64,000 bases of DNA, taken from NCBI RefSeq assembly GCF_019049655.1, contig NZ_JAFMOX010000064.1, positions 1-64,000 of the forward strand, given 5' to 3'. Below the pieces are notes generated by a model. That model was not told the DNA's origin. It worked only from the letters and a program-made list of their open reading frames with translations, and made no database searches. Of this stretch, positions 57,501 through 63,004 are shown one piece after another (position 1 is the stretch's first letter; the number at the start of each line of letters is the position of its first letter). Source of the stretch: Rahnella rivi. GTDB taxonomy: Bacteria > Pseudomonadota > Gammaproteobacteria > Enterobacterales > Enterobacteriaceae. Made by a program: the position numbers and the translations under genes.

Positions 57501-57510
57501 TCGATTTCAT
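45580..57510 (-). CDS. cdiA: Contact-dependent growth inhibition toxin CdiA
   Basis: A 3976-aa TpsA exoprotein. The start has AAGGA about 9 nt upstream. An extended-type signal peptide (LWRKALAYGLMGWLVWQPVM, PAFA) ends near residue 34. The TPS secretion domain (about 36-290) contains NPNL and NPYGITCNGCGF. FHA-1 repeats run to about 2020. A Tyr/Pro-type receptor-binding region (about 2030-2540) follows, then FHA-2 repeats to about 3480 and a pretoxin region (about 3590-3770) with GAQAGQNEISNN in place of VENN. The C-terminal toxin ends YHSFPESVDGYAGQG, GVKRWKLEIPGTYRG, GVFEYIRNPDGTINHRLF; I cannot assign it to a characterised activity. CdiB exports it and CdiI protects the producer. Confidence 0.93.
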   Translation of the reverse strand: MKSITEQPVALWRKALAYGLMGWLVWQPVMPAFAAGITVAEGNTRTDQAGNGVPVVNIATPNQAGISHNKYNDFNVGQQGLILNNATGKLTQTQLGGLIQNNPNLTTGQEAKGIINEVVSANPSQLNGYMEVAGKAANVMVANPYGITCNGCGFLNTPNATLTTGRPVLNADGSLQSLDVTQGAITVEGQGLDARTSDSFSLISRAAQINAGLYARDLNVTLGANRVDAQGNATPISGAGVPSVAIDTGALGGMYANRIHLVSSDKGVGVNLGNLNASVGDMQIDASGKLTLSNATSTGKLTANAQAIALNGTQQSGADMALNSQGQLAVQGSQVTSGGNMTLAADQLNSGNTALVSAAGNIHATAGNGSQWQGKLTAGKDLQLNTGDLTNNGLIAANGNARITTQRLTNTGTLQAQGTQDLQATTLDNSGVVQASGALTLTAGETQLGGLLSTDNQLTGRFGQLSTLAGSQIQSGTDADIGVQNSAVLGGNVRAGQNLRLSSGSLSSASSAKLYAVGNVQAEAGNNGVWDGSLTAGGNLGVSAGDMTNNGTLAASGNTQITTQKLTNGGLIQAQGTQTLNATNLVNTGKLQAGGVEQIRADSLRNSGAMSAGGLLDITAGDVQIDGSLTGLQATQLNVGSLSTTGDSTITSAGELSLTADNAQLGGLISTDNLLTGRFGELTTLAGSQLQSGTDADVQATGKAILGGKLRAGQNLLLSSGSLNSDNTAQIYGVGDVQANAGNNGVWNGSLTAGGNLGVSAGDMTNNGTLAASGNTQLATQKLTNGGLIQAQGTQTLNASELNNSSKMQSGGAQDITANTLSNQGVIGSQKGLGLQVADQMTVGEQGSLFAGDRLNIGGGKMIVDGTLTGKNGLTINSTSLNAGQNSLITSLGDIQFTAAQQTLGGQLSTSGNVGLNATDLSVGAQGSVHSDKDLSLTVTGSAMLAGALDGNTLKAGGGTLQVTGTGSLASTGDMQLSSAQQQLDGTTSAGNTLSITADLLNAAQGGKTSAQNDVQATVASGGQWSGSLIAGRDLNFSSHDFSNGGTLAANRNGQFSFGILTNNGLLQSLGTQQLDGDTFNNNGTAQSGSDQTLTLNQFNNQGLTGTRGDLALTVRDGVINGDAAILLADGQLTLNTGQADLGGTLTGTLGATLNATALTTRAGSVQSSQGDVALKTDTANLNGFLSADGNAALTTQQLTTGNGSQTQGKKALGISASEKADLAGKLVTPGTLTVQAGTLTNGAALGADNVDITATSLTNSGAITADDGLHVKAGTLQQQGSLSAQNQMTLEGQTLVNQGNVSGGNVGVNATGSLTNQNAGVISAGNGLTVTAPVVTNNGQLLAQTVGVNATGISNNGLMQGNGGTTLTATTLTNGAQGQVLSGGTLGVQAGDTQNQGRLQGSQLTLTGNSLTNGGTALGTNGLNAQMQGDLNNGGSLLSSGDVTVNAATLENSGQLLSDKTATVTANHLTNQGQIQGDTLALTANNADNSGNLIGLKGLTAQLQQDLTNATSGKMLTQGALTVTTAHVTNNGSWQADSADLHAGQLDLNGAIQTASRANLNLTGALNTQAQGKIISTGLAILQAANLNNQGNWSADNLTLTGGALTSSGGISGVSQLATTLSGQLQVQQGGTLLSGGTATVNAGNIANSGTLQAGNLTLTTNSISNAGQLQGQQSLQGMVQNDINNLSSGTLRSQGTLDLGAQSLLNQGQMQGDGVSHLTFSNNLTNQGTLLTGGRLTVSAPTLTNTGVLQAQGLTMTGGTLNNSGTLTGQGDSTLNVTQMTNQGQLQGDRLTLTGNELHNTGTVLGSQSLGLNVQNADNQAGGKLYSAGNLTLVTPVLNQAGSLLALGDMTLQLGSGFTQTGTLAAGQNLNLSTQGDLNVLGTLQGNGIQLSSTGNFTNSGQLRGGGGTVGVDASNIQLNGSGSVQSGGDIRLASRGVINNSGFVGGAGNVVMSAGGQLTNSALLYAGNNMQLLADSIHNNYGDILAGNSLWLQRDAADNANSEVVNTSGDIETTNGDITINTGHLLNQRDGLSTTSSYQAAAASPASGGASSIKVRLGDLDDDELGTYLSTFNYNNGGSGSNGERWSITTSYLAPNQKGSVKEFLEGTSTVTATASGGAGRIAANNNINIAASTLDNVGSNILAGENISLSGVNLNNQSYENGIQNKYLTYTYTGTLGSDNPDSKDYKKTFATTSDSTQSTVGRGDSVDSTVTYNLSEAPTYENVSTGEGLRSVIQAGGAVNASFSNNISNTTTSANAGGLSHAISAPSLNGTSGLQQVSGSQSKQLASAQNLTVGSVQWNNSVTDALKQIGNQGAALTDYPLPTGNNGLFVASQDPSSPYLITTNPQLGGIGKTDPSLFNALNDYLSRPTSVVSGVNQQTTQNGAGLSTVPGSSGLAFVQTSAPGGKGATAAGYIPAQGTVINPVVQPGTPSNPRIETAPVYTDESKFLGSAYFMDRLKLTPDYDYKFLGDAAFDTRYVDNAVLSQTGQRYVGGTGSDLAQMQYLIDNAAEQQAGLGLQLGVSLSPEQVAALTKSIVWWEKTTVNGQTVLAPKLYLSANDTHAVTGSVISGNTVNLDAGHIVNAGSTLQAGTQLTAKSSGALDNLSAGLIASNGSLQLAALGDINNIGSSISGQTVALQSVSGDINNVTQAQQWNAAPGSSKNKTALLTFSETQTGDAASITAGKGLSLTAGHDINNTGARLTAGSDLQLVALNDINITGNALSTQNTTLQGSSQVTSSQGSEVSASGSLSASAGHDLNVTGSAIATKGNASLSAVNDVNIETMDKSSHQTSGKNQNDINDATSSAVSSGGDLAINAGRDLNAKAAQLTADLNASLSAGRDVNLNAQQTGAYSEKHGNKSVSIRETVRQEGTEIASGGNTSIIAGRDITTQAAQVNAKEDLVLNAGRDANITTAKESDYSYDEKTTVKKGFLSKTTTHTVKEDYASQEKGSVLSGDNVSVSAGNNLKVKGSSVVGDGQVSLTAGNNVDIVAATDEQSSYRLNEKKKSGLISTGGIGVTIGSSNSRYKMNEEGTTQSQSASTVGSTGGNVSVVSGGQARISGSDLIAGKDLSISGDSVVIDPGHDKRSRDESFEQKTSGLTVALSGAAGSAINSAVTTSSEAKSESDSRLAALQGTKAALSGVQAGQAMALNAAKGNETSASFGVSATLGSQKSSSSSHQSSDAVVGSTLNAGNNLAITATGKGHQTQSGDVTIAGSQLKAGGDTIVNAERDILLAGSANTQQSSSKNNSSGFGVGVDVSIGQNTGFAITANANKAQGNDKGNGTQWSETTLDSGKSLTLQSGRDTTLLGAQVSGETVIANVGRDLTLSSQQDTDRYDAKQSSVSGGVSIPIGASTNAGGQFSYSRDKIHSNYDSVQEQTGIYAGKGGFDITVGKHTQLDGAVIASTGNADKNRLDTGTLGFSDIHNQADFSTEHQGGSLSSGGGIAGNLLSNVGNLSLAGAGNNGHASGTTQSAVSDGTIVVRDTAAQQQNIKDLSRDTEHANDSISPIFDKEKEQNRLKQAQLIGEIGGQVMDIAQTQGDINGLEKAHADNPGIKKPGPEATEKERDAYVTALKNTDSYKTEMAKYGTGSAIQQGLQAATAVMQGLAGGDLAKAIAGGSAPYLAEVIKEIAPDEASRVMAHAVVAGALASVQGNSAAAGAAGAATTALMGEAIKTALYGDIPVSQLSESQKQTLVALGTAAAGLAGGLAGDNSANAMVGAQAGQNEISNNMVGIGLVQQMLAYETLNSAAIAESGKGNANDQAALALTKAVKQGLGANCLANDVCVIMAIVAAQNQQHTDGAGSKTQTVPVNDDLTGGNLFNPVPDENKGTSLITPDLSGDNKGMITISPESQPGKNDGIYINPRPALADKNDSNYISESQDGINAGNFLDGTTYTDKVRQQASSGDYHSFPESVDGYAGQGTVSEITGGDGVKRWKLEIPGTYRGSEGVFEYIRNPDGTINHRLFVQDKK
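47090..47147. repeat. 58-bp segment duplicated at 42911-42968
   Basis: Lies near the end of the FHA-2 region of cdiA (about residues 3455-3474). Its exact second copy sits beside the IS downstream of the locus. Such shared segments are the likely recombination sites for exchanging C-terminal toxin cassettes. Confidence 0.95.
55113..55311. repeat. Intragenic cdiA repeat, copy A
   Basis: About 199 bp nearly identical to 55764-55962, 651 bp apart. Both encode the FHA-1 block NGVWDGSLTAGGNLGVSAGD, MTNNGTLAASGN, KLTNGGLIQAQGTQTLNA. DNA-level identity well above that of other FHA repeats indicates a recent duplication or gene conversion. Confidence 0.8.
55764..55962. repeat. Intragenic cdiA repeat, copy B
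   Basis: Partner of the repeat at 55113-55311. Recombination between the two would add or delete 651 bp (217 codons) in frame and change stalk length without breaking the gene. Confidence 0.8.
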
Positions 57511-57546
57511 CGCCGAATTCCTTCTCTCTTATGTAGAGGTACAAAG

Positions 57547-59247
57547 CTAAAGTGCAAAGCCGATACGGTAGTAGACCGTGACGCGATCCGGTGCCAGTGA
57601 GTCCGGATAGCTCAGCGGCCAGCCGACGGTAAACTGGCTGGAGAAATGTGCGTTGGTACTGGCAAGCCCGACCGCCGCGCCCCACAGAGTGCCGGAGGCG
57701 TTGGTGTCGTGATTGCTGCGTTGCAGATAGCCGCCGTCGAGGGCCGTTACGCTGCTGATTTGTCCGAGCCCCGGCATGGCGAACAGTTGAGTGTCCAGCT
57801 CATTACGCCAGTAGCCGCCGTTGTCGCCGGAGAGGTATTGCTCTTTGAACCCCCGCACCGAGCTTTCGCCCCCAACGGTCAGACGTTCGCTGCCGTAAAG
57901 ACGGTCGTCAGCCCACTGGCCGTAGGCGCTGGTCAGCCAGGTAATACGTTGTGTGACAGGCCGGTAATAGCTGGTGGACATCGTCCATTTAGAGAACTCC
58001 GCACGCGGGGCATCCGGTTTTTTATCTTCATCACTTTCGCCGCCAAACCACGGCACGCCACGGCTGAACGCCGGGTTAAGCGTGGCGTATCCGCCCCAGA
58101 GTTTCTGGCTGTGATTGAGGCCAGCCGTCCAGCTGGTCAGGCTGCGGGTACTGCTTTCCAGCGGAGCATCGTTGAGATAATTTCGGTTGAGGCGGTGCGT
58201 CAGCCCGAGTCTGGCGGCGGTTTTCATGTCGCCGTTGCGAAACAGTACGCGGGAAAGGGTGAAACGGTGCGCCTGGCTGTCGCCGGTGGAGCGCCAGAGA
58301 TAGCCCTGCGATTCAATGGTGCTCAGGTAATCGCTGTAGCTGTAGTTGTAATCGAACAGCCAGTAGCCATAAGGCAGATTAACGCCCGCCTGCACGCTTT
58401 TCGCGTCGTGGTCGCTTGCGCCGTCGCTGCTGCGTGACGCACTGACAAACCAATGATCCGCCAGCCCGAGCAGGTTATTGCCCGTCAGCGAACCGCTGAC
58501 CTGTCCGGTGCCGGTGCTTTTCTGCCCTGAGTTATCAAAACCGGCGCTGACCTGCAGCGGAAACTCAGGCGTTGAGGTGAGGTTGACGATGGAGTATCCC
58601 GGCTGGCTGCCGGGCTGGATTTCAATCTGCACCGGCGTTTTGCGCAACCGGTTAATCTGCTCCATCCCCTGCTCGATATCGCGCAGATTAAGAATTTTGC
58701 CCACCCGTCCCGGAAACGCCATCGCCAGCATTGCGCCGCGTTGATTTTCCATTTTGATGGCTTCGAGTTTGCCTTCCATGATTGTCAGGCTGAGGGTGCC
58801 GGAAAACAAATCCTGCTCGGTGAGAAACGCGCGGCTGGTGATGTAACCCTGGCCGATATACCAGTCGGAGACCTGTTTCACCAGGGCATTAATCTGGCCA
58901 ATGCCGAGGCACTGTTGCAGATAGGGTTCGGTAAGTTTTTGCTGTATTCGCGCGGGCATATGGTCTGCGCCGCTGAGGGTAATGTCGTGAATATCAAAGC
59001 ACGGGCCGCCGGGTTGAGCTGGCGTTTGCGGCGCGGGTGTTATCGGTGTGCTGCGCTCCAGTTCCTGACGCTGCTGCTGGTTCTGCTGCAGAAGTTGCCG
59101 CTGCTGCTGTTCGATACTGTCGCGGTCGGCGGGGCTAAGCGGCGCGGCCTGCGTCGCAAAAGCAAACAGTAAGTATAACGACGCTAAAAGTTTAACTTTC
59201 CGGCGTTTGAAATGTCGAAAACTAGTAACAAGGCTTATGATTTCCAT
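57547..59247 (-). CDS. cdiB: CdiB two-partner secretion transporter
   Basis: A 566-aa outer-membrane TpsB/Omp85 protein that exports CdiA. The signal peptide spans about residues 17-35 (KLLASLYLLFAFATQA). A Gln-rich linker (about 44-65) leads to POTRA domains (about 80-215, PCFDIHDITLSGADHMPARI and EGKLEAIKMENQ). The 16-strand barrel carries the L6-loop motif VRGF at about 463 and ends VYYRIGFAL with a terminal aromatic-containing strand. It lies 36 bp upstream of cdiA, with which it forms an operon. No strong ribosome site is seen at the ATG of 59247. Confidence 0.93.
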   Translation of the reverse strand: MEIISLVTSFRHFKRRKVKLLASLYLLFAFATQAAPLSPADRDSIEQQQRQLLQQNQQQRQELERSTPITPAPQTPAQPGGPCFDIHDITLSGADHMPARIQQKLTEPYLQQCLGIGQINALVKQVSDWYIGQGYITSRAFLTEQDLFSGTLSLTIMEGKLEAIKMENQRGAMLAMAFPGRVGKILNLRDIEQGMEQINRLRKTPVQIEIQPGSQPGYSIVNLTSTPEFPLQVSAGFDNSGQKSTGTGQVSGSLTGNNLLGLADHWFVSASRSSDGASDHDAKSVQAGVNLPYGYWLFDYNYSYSDYLSTIESQGYLWRSTGDSQAHRFTLSRVLFRNGDMKTAARLGLTHRLNRNYLNDAPLESSTRSLTSWTAGLNHSQKLWGGYATLNPAFSRGVPWFGGESDEDKKPDAPRAEFSKWTMSTSYYRPVTQRITWLTSAYGQWADDRLYGSERLTVGGESSVRGFKEQYLSGDNGGYWRNELDTQLFAMPGLGQISSVTALDGGYLQRSNHDTNASGTLWGAAVGLASTNAHFSSQFTVGWPLSYPDSLAPDRVTVYYRIGFAL

Positions 59248-60172
59248 ATCCGGGCGTTTTCTCTCGCCGACTTGCTGCCCTTTCCGCTCTCAATCTTGCG
59301 CGTCAGGTGCCGCTACAGCGTTGAAGGATTGTTTAATATTCAACACATATCGGCTGAGGAATGATCCACCTTTAGCAATTAACGGGCTAATGACATTGCA
59401 AAATATGTAAAAAGAAAGTCACGAAAAATATTAATAAATATGCCAATCCACGGTTTTTTTAGGGAATTACACCATGTGACTCCCTGCCACATTACCTAAA
59501 TAAGACGAATACTGCTGAATAGCAGTTCTGCTGAAAAATTATTCTAGAAATATTTAGAAATAAACCGGCTTAGTGAACACATACCTCTTTTTTGTATTTC
59601 CTTTATCTGTACCGGCTCCGCATTCGGCTAACAGCCCTACTCGTCCGTTAATGAGCTGATGGTGCAATAACGTTGATGTAGCACGTCATATTCCTTCAAA
59701 CAGTGCTGAACTGAGTTATGCACCAATGGATGCGTTGCGTGTCAGTTGAACCTCGCATTCTGAACACATTGGTCACAAATCGAAAATACAGGCTTTCATG
59801 CTCATGATTTTAAAAATCTTTTTCTCGAGCAGGTATTTCTTACCAGACTTATTTGGGCCATTCCACAACGCAGGGCAAGGAATACCTATCCATTATCGAT
59901 ATCCTGTCCACATCGATCGGCGATAAAGATCGGAATCCAATTATCGATCTATCAAAACGATGATCTTTCCAACAACCTCTCTGGTTATCCTGACTTTCAT
60001 TGATGACGATAAATTGCTTTGTATCACGGCGTATTACCGCTGTGGGGCTTGCTACGTCATCACTGCAGGGATGCCAGAAACTAATCGTCCCTCAGGTAAC
60101 CATTTTTGCATCAGATGAGTACGCCAACACCAGGCCACCATGCTAGAACGATGCAGCCGCGAAGAGATGAAC
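59248..60172. other. Gene-poor interval upstream of cdiB
   Basis: About 925 bases, A+T-rich for the first 350, without a convincing coding frame on either strand. It must hold the cdiBA promoter (reading left). The right part may be decayed coding sequence, but I recognise no family. No tRNA or integrase that would mark an island end is present. Confidence 0.4.
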
Positions 60173-60321
60173 ATGAAAAGATGTACCCGCTGTAATAAAA
60201 AAGAAACTTCATCGAACGGTTATTCGCGCTGGATAAAGAGCTCTGCGAGGAATGCTTATATGACATTCAATTGGAAATTCGAGAAAGAAGAGAAATCCCA
60301 GTCCAAAGGCACAAAGATTAA
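60173..60321 (+). pseudogene. Small zinc-ribbon protein, frameshifted in an A-run
   Basis: ATG at 60173 gives MKRCTRCNKK with a CxxC pair. A second frame continues IERLFALDKELCEECLYDIQ, LEIRERREIPVQRHKD with a second CxxC and a stop at 60319-60321. The stop is directly followed by the ATG of the glycosyltransferase gene. One extra A in the six-A run after AAT would join both into a 49-aa two-CxxC protein. It is either a recent pseudogene, a homopolymer sequencing error or a frameshifting site. Confidence 0.5.
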
Positions 60322-61281
60322 ATGGCGCTCATTCAGCAAGACCGGCAGGCCGTAATCGAGGTCAGCGTCATCATTCCAGTCTATAACGCGGCAGAGACCA
60401 TCAGTCACCTCATCAGCAAGATCCTCAGCGAAACCCGTGTCGCTATTGAACTCATTATCGTTAACGACGGTTCCAATGATGGTACCGGCAGACTTATCCG
60501 GGATATCTGCGACGACCGGGTTATCCTCATTGAGCAGGGAAATCAGGGCGTTTACGCGGCACGCAATGCCGCACTGGATATTCACCATGGTGAGTGGGTA
60601 ATATTTCTTGATGCAGACGACGACGTTAAAGACGGATTCATTTATGAACGCTGGCAGGACGCGATAAACACTCAGGCCGATGTGATGATCTTCAATGCCT
60701 GGCGCACGGGGTCCTCTTCATCCAACACGGCTGTGCATGTCAAACAGCCCTACGGAAAAAACCTATCCGGGCATGACTGGATACGCCACTGCGTGACGCA
60801 TCGCGAATGGCCACACTATCTGTGGCTGCAGATCATCAGGTCATCTTATATCCGCCAGCATTCCCTCTCCTTTCAGTCCGGCAAAAGCCACAAAGATATT
60901 CTCTGGACCATTCACCTTGCAGCGGCCAATGGTCGATTCTGTTTATCCGACAGCAAAGATTACACTTATAAGGTAAATGCCGATTCCATCACGCATCGCA
61001 GCGATTATTTTGACGTCAGGGCACAAAGCTATATAGAGGTGATTGCGGAAATCATCCGGCTGGCCAGGCTGGAGCAGAACATAAGAATCAGGGTGTTTTT
61101 GTACCGGCATGCGCTGGTGGAGGCGCGGCATTTTTTGGGGTTGTTTAGAAATAATGTGGGGGACAAGATCGGGGTGAAGTCATGCTTCAGAGAAAGCATT
61201 TCAGCCGGTGATTTATTTAAAGGTATTAACAGCCTGAGTGATGTATTTTTCTTTATTAAGCTGTCAGGCAAACTTTTATAA
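60322..61281 (+). CDS. Glycosyltransferase family 2 protein
   Basis: A 319-aa GT-A fold enzyme. The nucleotide-sugar binding start is VSVIIPVYNAAETISHL (about 13-29), followed by IVNDGSNDGTGRL, GVYAARNAALD and the DxD-type metal motif FLDADDDVKDG at about 96. No membrane helix is evident. The sugar and acceptor are unknown. It directly follows the zinc-ribbon frame and is convergent with gadC; it is not part of an obvious polysaccharide operon. Confidence 0.85.
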   Translation: MALIQQDRQAVIEVSVIIPVYNAAETISHLISKILSETRVAIELIIVNDGSNDGTGRLIRDICDDRVILIEQGNQGVYAARNAALDIHHGEWVIFLDADDDVKDGFIYERWQDAINTQADVMIFNAWRTGSSSSNTAVHVKQPYGKNLSGHDWIRHCVTHREWPHYLWLQIIRSSYIRQHSLSFQSGKSHKDILWTIHLAAANGRFCLSDSKDYTYKVNADSITHRSDYFDVRAQSYIEVIAEIIRLARLEQNIRIRVFLYRHALVEARHFLGLFRNNVGDKIGVKSCFRESISAGDLFKGINSLSDVFFFIKLSGKLL

Positions 61282-61328
61282 ATGAGATCCTGAAAGAAGC
61301 GATAAAGTAGGTCAGACACGAAACAAGT

Positions 61329-61355
61329 AAACAGACCAGTCATACTGGTCTGTTT
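61329..61355. terminator. Bidirectional terminator GT2 / gadC
   Basis: A 12-bp stem AAACAGACCAGT / ACTGGTCTGTTT with a CAT loop, between convergent genes. The plus strand continues GTTTCC and the minus strand ACTTGTTTCG. Confidence 0.8.
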
Positions 61356-61363
61356 GTTTCCAA

Positions 61364-62902
61364 TCAATGCATTTTTTTATCACCTACAAAGATATGATGT
61401 TTCGAACGCGCGCGCGGATGAATGAAGAAATGTCCTTCAGGCGCTGAATCTGTAGTGATAGGTTCAAGTGTTAAATTACATGCCTTACCACGCTTATCAT
61501 GCAATGCATAGATAATGAACGGAATCGATACCACTACCAGGAAGCTGACGATCAGCAGACCCGCGTACAGGTGGTTCGCCTCCCCGCCCGGCAGACCAGA
61601 AGGCGGACAGAACGAGACCACAAAGGCAATCATTGAAATCAGTAAACCGACCATCGCAACGCTAAGTTTTACCGTTTTTCCACCGGGAATATTAAAGGTT
61701 CGCTTGTTTTTCGACTGCTTGCGCACCAGATTGATATATCCGAGGAAGAGCAGGAAATAGCTACACAGATAAATAACAACGGTTAATGCCAGCGCAATCA
61801 GGAATGACATATTATTGCCGCCGCCTGTATTGGTAAGAACAATCAGAGCCACAGAAGTGATGATTAACTGGGAAATCACCAGAACGACGGGTACACCGTT
61901 CTTATTAATTTTGGCGAAACTCGCGGGCAATATGCCTTTTTGCGCCGTCACCAGCATTCCACGAGATGGCCCGACAATCCAGGCAGCAATTTCAGCCAAT
62001 ACTCCCAACATCAACAACGCGGCAATAACACGGATAGCCCACTCAAAACCGCTGCCAAAGTGATTAATTAGCACGGTGAAAGTCTGCATTACACCTGCCG
62101 ATAGATTAATATCACTGTGAGGGATCACTGCAGCGATAGACAACCCGCCAATAGAACTCAGGAAGATGGCCGCAACCATTAACAACAGCATCGCGAGCGG
62201 ATAGTCCCGACCCGGATTCTTCATTTCGTTGACATGGGTTGCAGAAGCCTCAACACCCATGTAACTCAGGATAAACGCCACGAATACCACTAAGGTACCC
62301 ATCTGGGTAAAGTCCGGGAAGAAAGTCGACATACTCATTTTGATAGCCACCGGCGCACCGGAATGCAAATAGCTAAGCGCCAAAACAACCAGAATTAATG
62401 CAGGCAGCAGGATACCTGCGAAAAAACCGATTTTTGCAATACGTGCCGTATTCCTGGTGCCGCCGAACTGCGTTAAAGCCAGACCCCAGAGGATCACCAG
62501 CGCCGCTACCGTTTTTACTATCGGATCGTTGTTTAGCTCCGGCCATTTGAGGATGTAAGAGAGCGCACCCAGCACAAAATAGAGCATGGGGATAAACCCT
62601 ATCGCGATTTGCAAATAGCCGAACGAAATAGCCGCAAACCCCCATTTTTCACCCAGCGTTTTAGAAACCCAGGTGAAAACGCCCCCCTCCTGCCACCCTT
62701 CTACCGTCGCCATTTCCGCCGCACAAAGACCGACGGGAATAAACCACAGCAGACCGCCCAACAGCAGAAAGAAAATAAGGGAAAAACCCGAGGTAGCAAA
62801 CGTGGGATATTCATAAACGGCCATCACCATCGACGCCGTGATAGCAAAAAAGCCCAACAACGATAATTGTTTAGGTGCGGCGCTTTTTACTGTGCTCGCC
62901 AT
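61364..62902 (-). CDS. gadC: Glutamate/gamma-aminobutyrate antiporter
   Basis: A 512-aa APC-family exchanger with 12 membrane helices, from LSLLGFFAITASMVMAVYEY to about residue 460. The C-terminal stretch (about 470-512, LTLEPITTDSAPEGHFFIHP, RARSKHHIFVGDKK) corresponds to the GadC C-plug, which blocks transport at neutral pH. It swaps external glutamate for the GABA made by GadB and so exports protons. It lies 102 bp downstream of gadB. Confidence 0.95.
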   Translation of the reverse strand: MASTVKSAAPKQLSLLGFFAITASMVMAVYEYPTFATSGFSLIFFLLLGGLLWFIPVGLCAAEMATVEGWQEGGVFTWVSKTLGEKWGFAAISFGYLQIAIGFIPMLYFVLGALSYILKWPELNNDPIVKTVAALVILWGLALTQFGGTRNTARIAKIGFFAGILLPALILVVLALSYLHSGAPVAIKMSMSTFFPDFTQMGTLVVFVAFILSYMGVEASATHVNEMKNPGRDYPLAMLLLMVAAIFLSSIGGLSIAAVIPHSDINLSAGVMQTFTVLINHFGSGFEWAIRVIAALLMLGVLAEIAAWIVGPSRGMLVTAQKGILPASFAKINKNGVPVVLVISQLIITSVALIVLTNTGGGNNMSFLIALALTVVIYLCSYFLLFLGYINLVRKQSKNKRTFNIPGGKTVKLSVAMVGLLISMIAFVVSFCPPSGLPGGEANHLYAGLLIVSFLVVVSIPFIIYALHDKRGKACNLTLEPITTDSAPEGHFFIHPRARSKHHIFVGDKKMH

Positions 62903-62961
62903 AACTGATCTCCTGAAGGAAGCGCAGAGTCTTCTCAGTAAGTTTTAATCTGAAATTTAGG

Positions 62962-62983
62962 GGGGTGACTTTCGGGTCACCCC
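62962..62983 (-). other. Hairpin between gadB and gadC
   Basis: A perfect 8-bp stem GGGGTGAC / GTCACCCC with a 6-nt loop in the 102-bp intercistronic gap. No U-run follows on the minus strand, so it probably protects or moderates the message rather than ending it. Confidence 0.5.
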
Positions 62984-63004
62984 GGAACAAGAGAGGTCAC
63001 GCGT

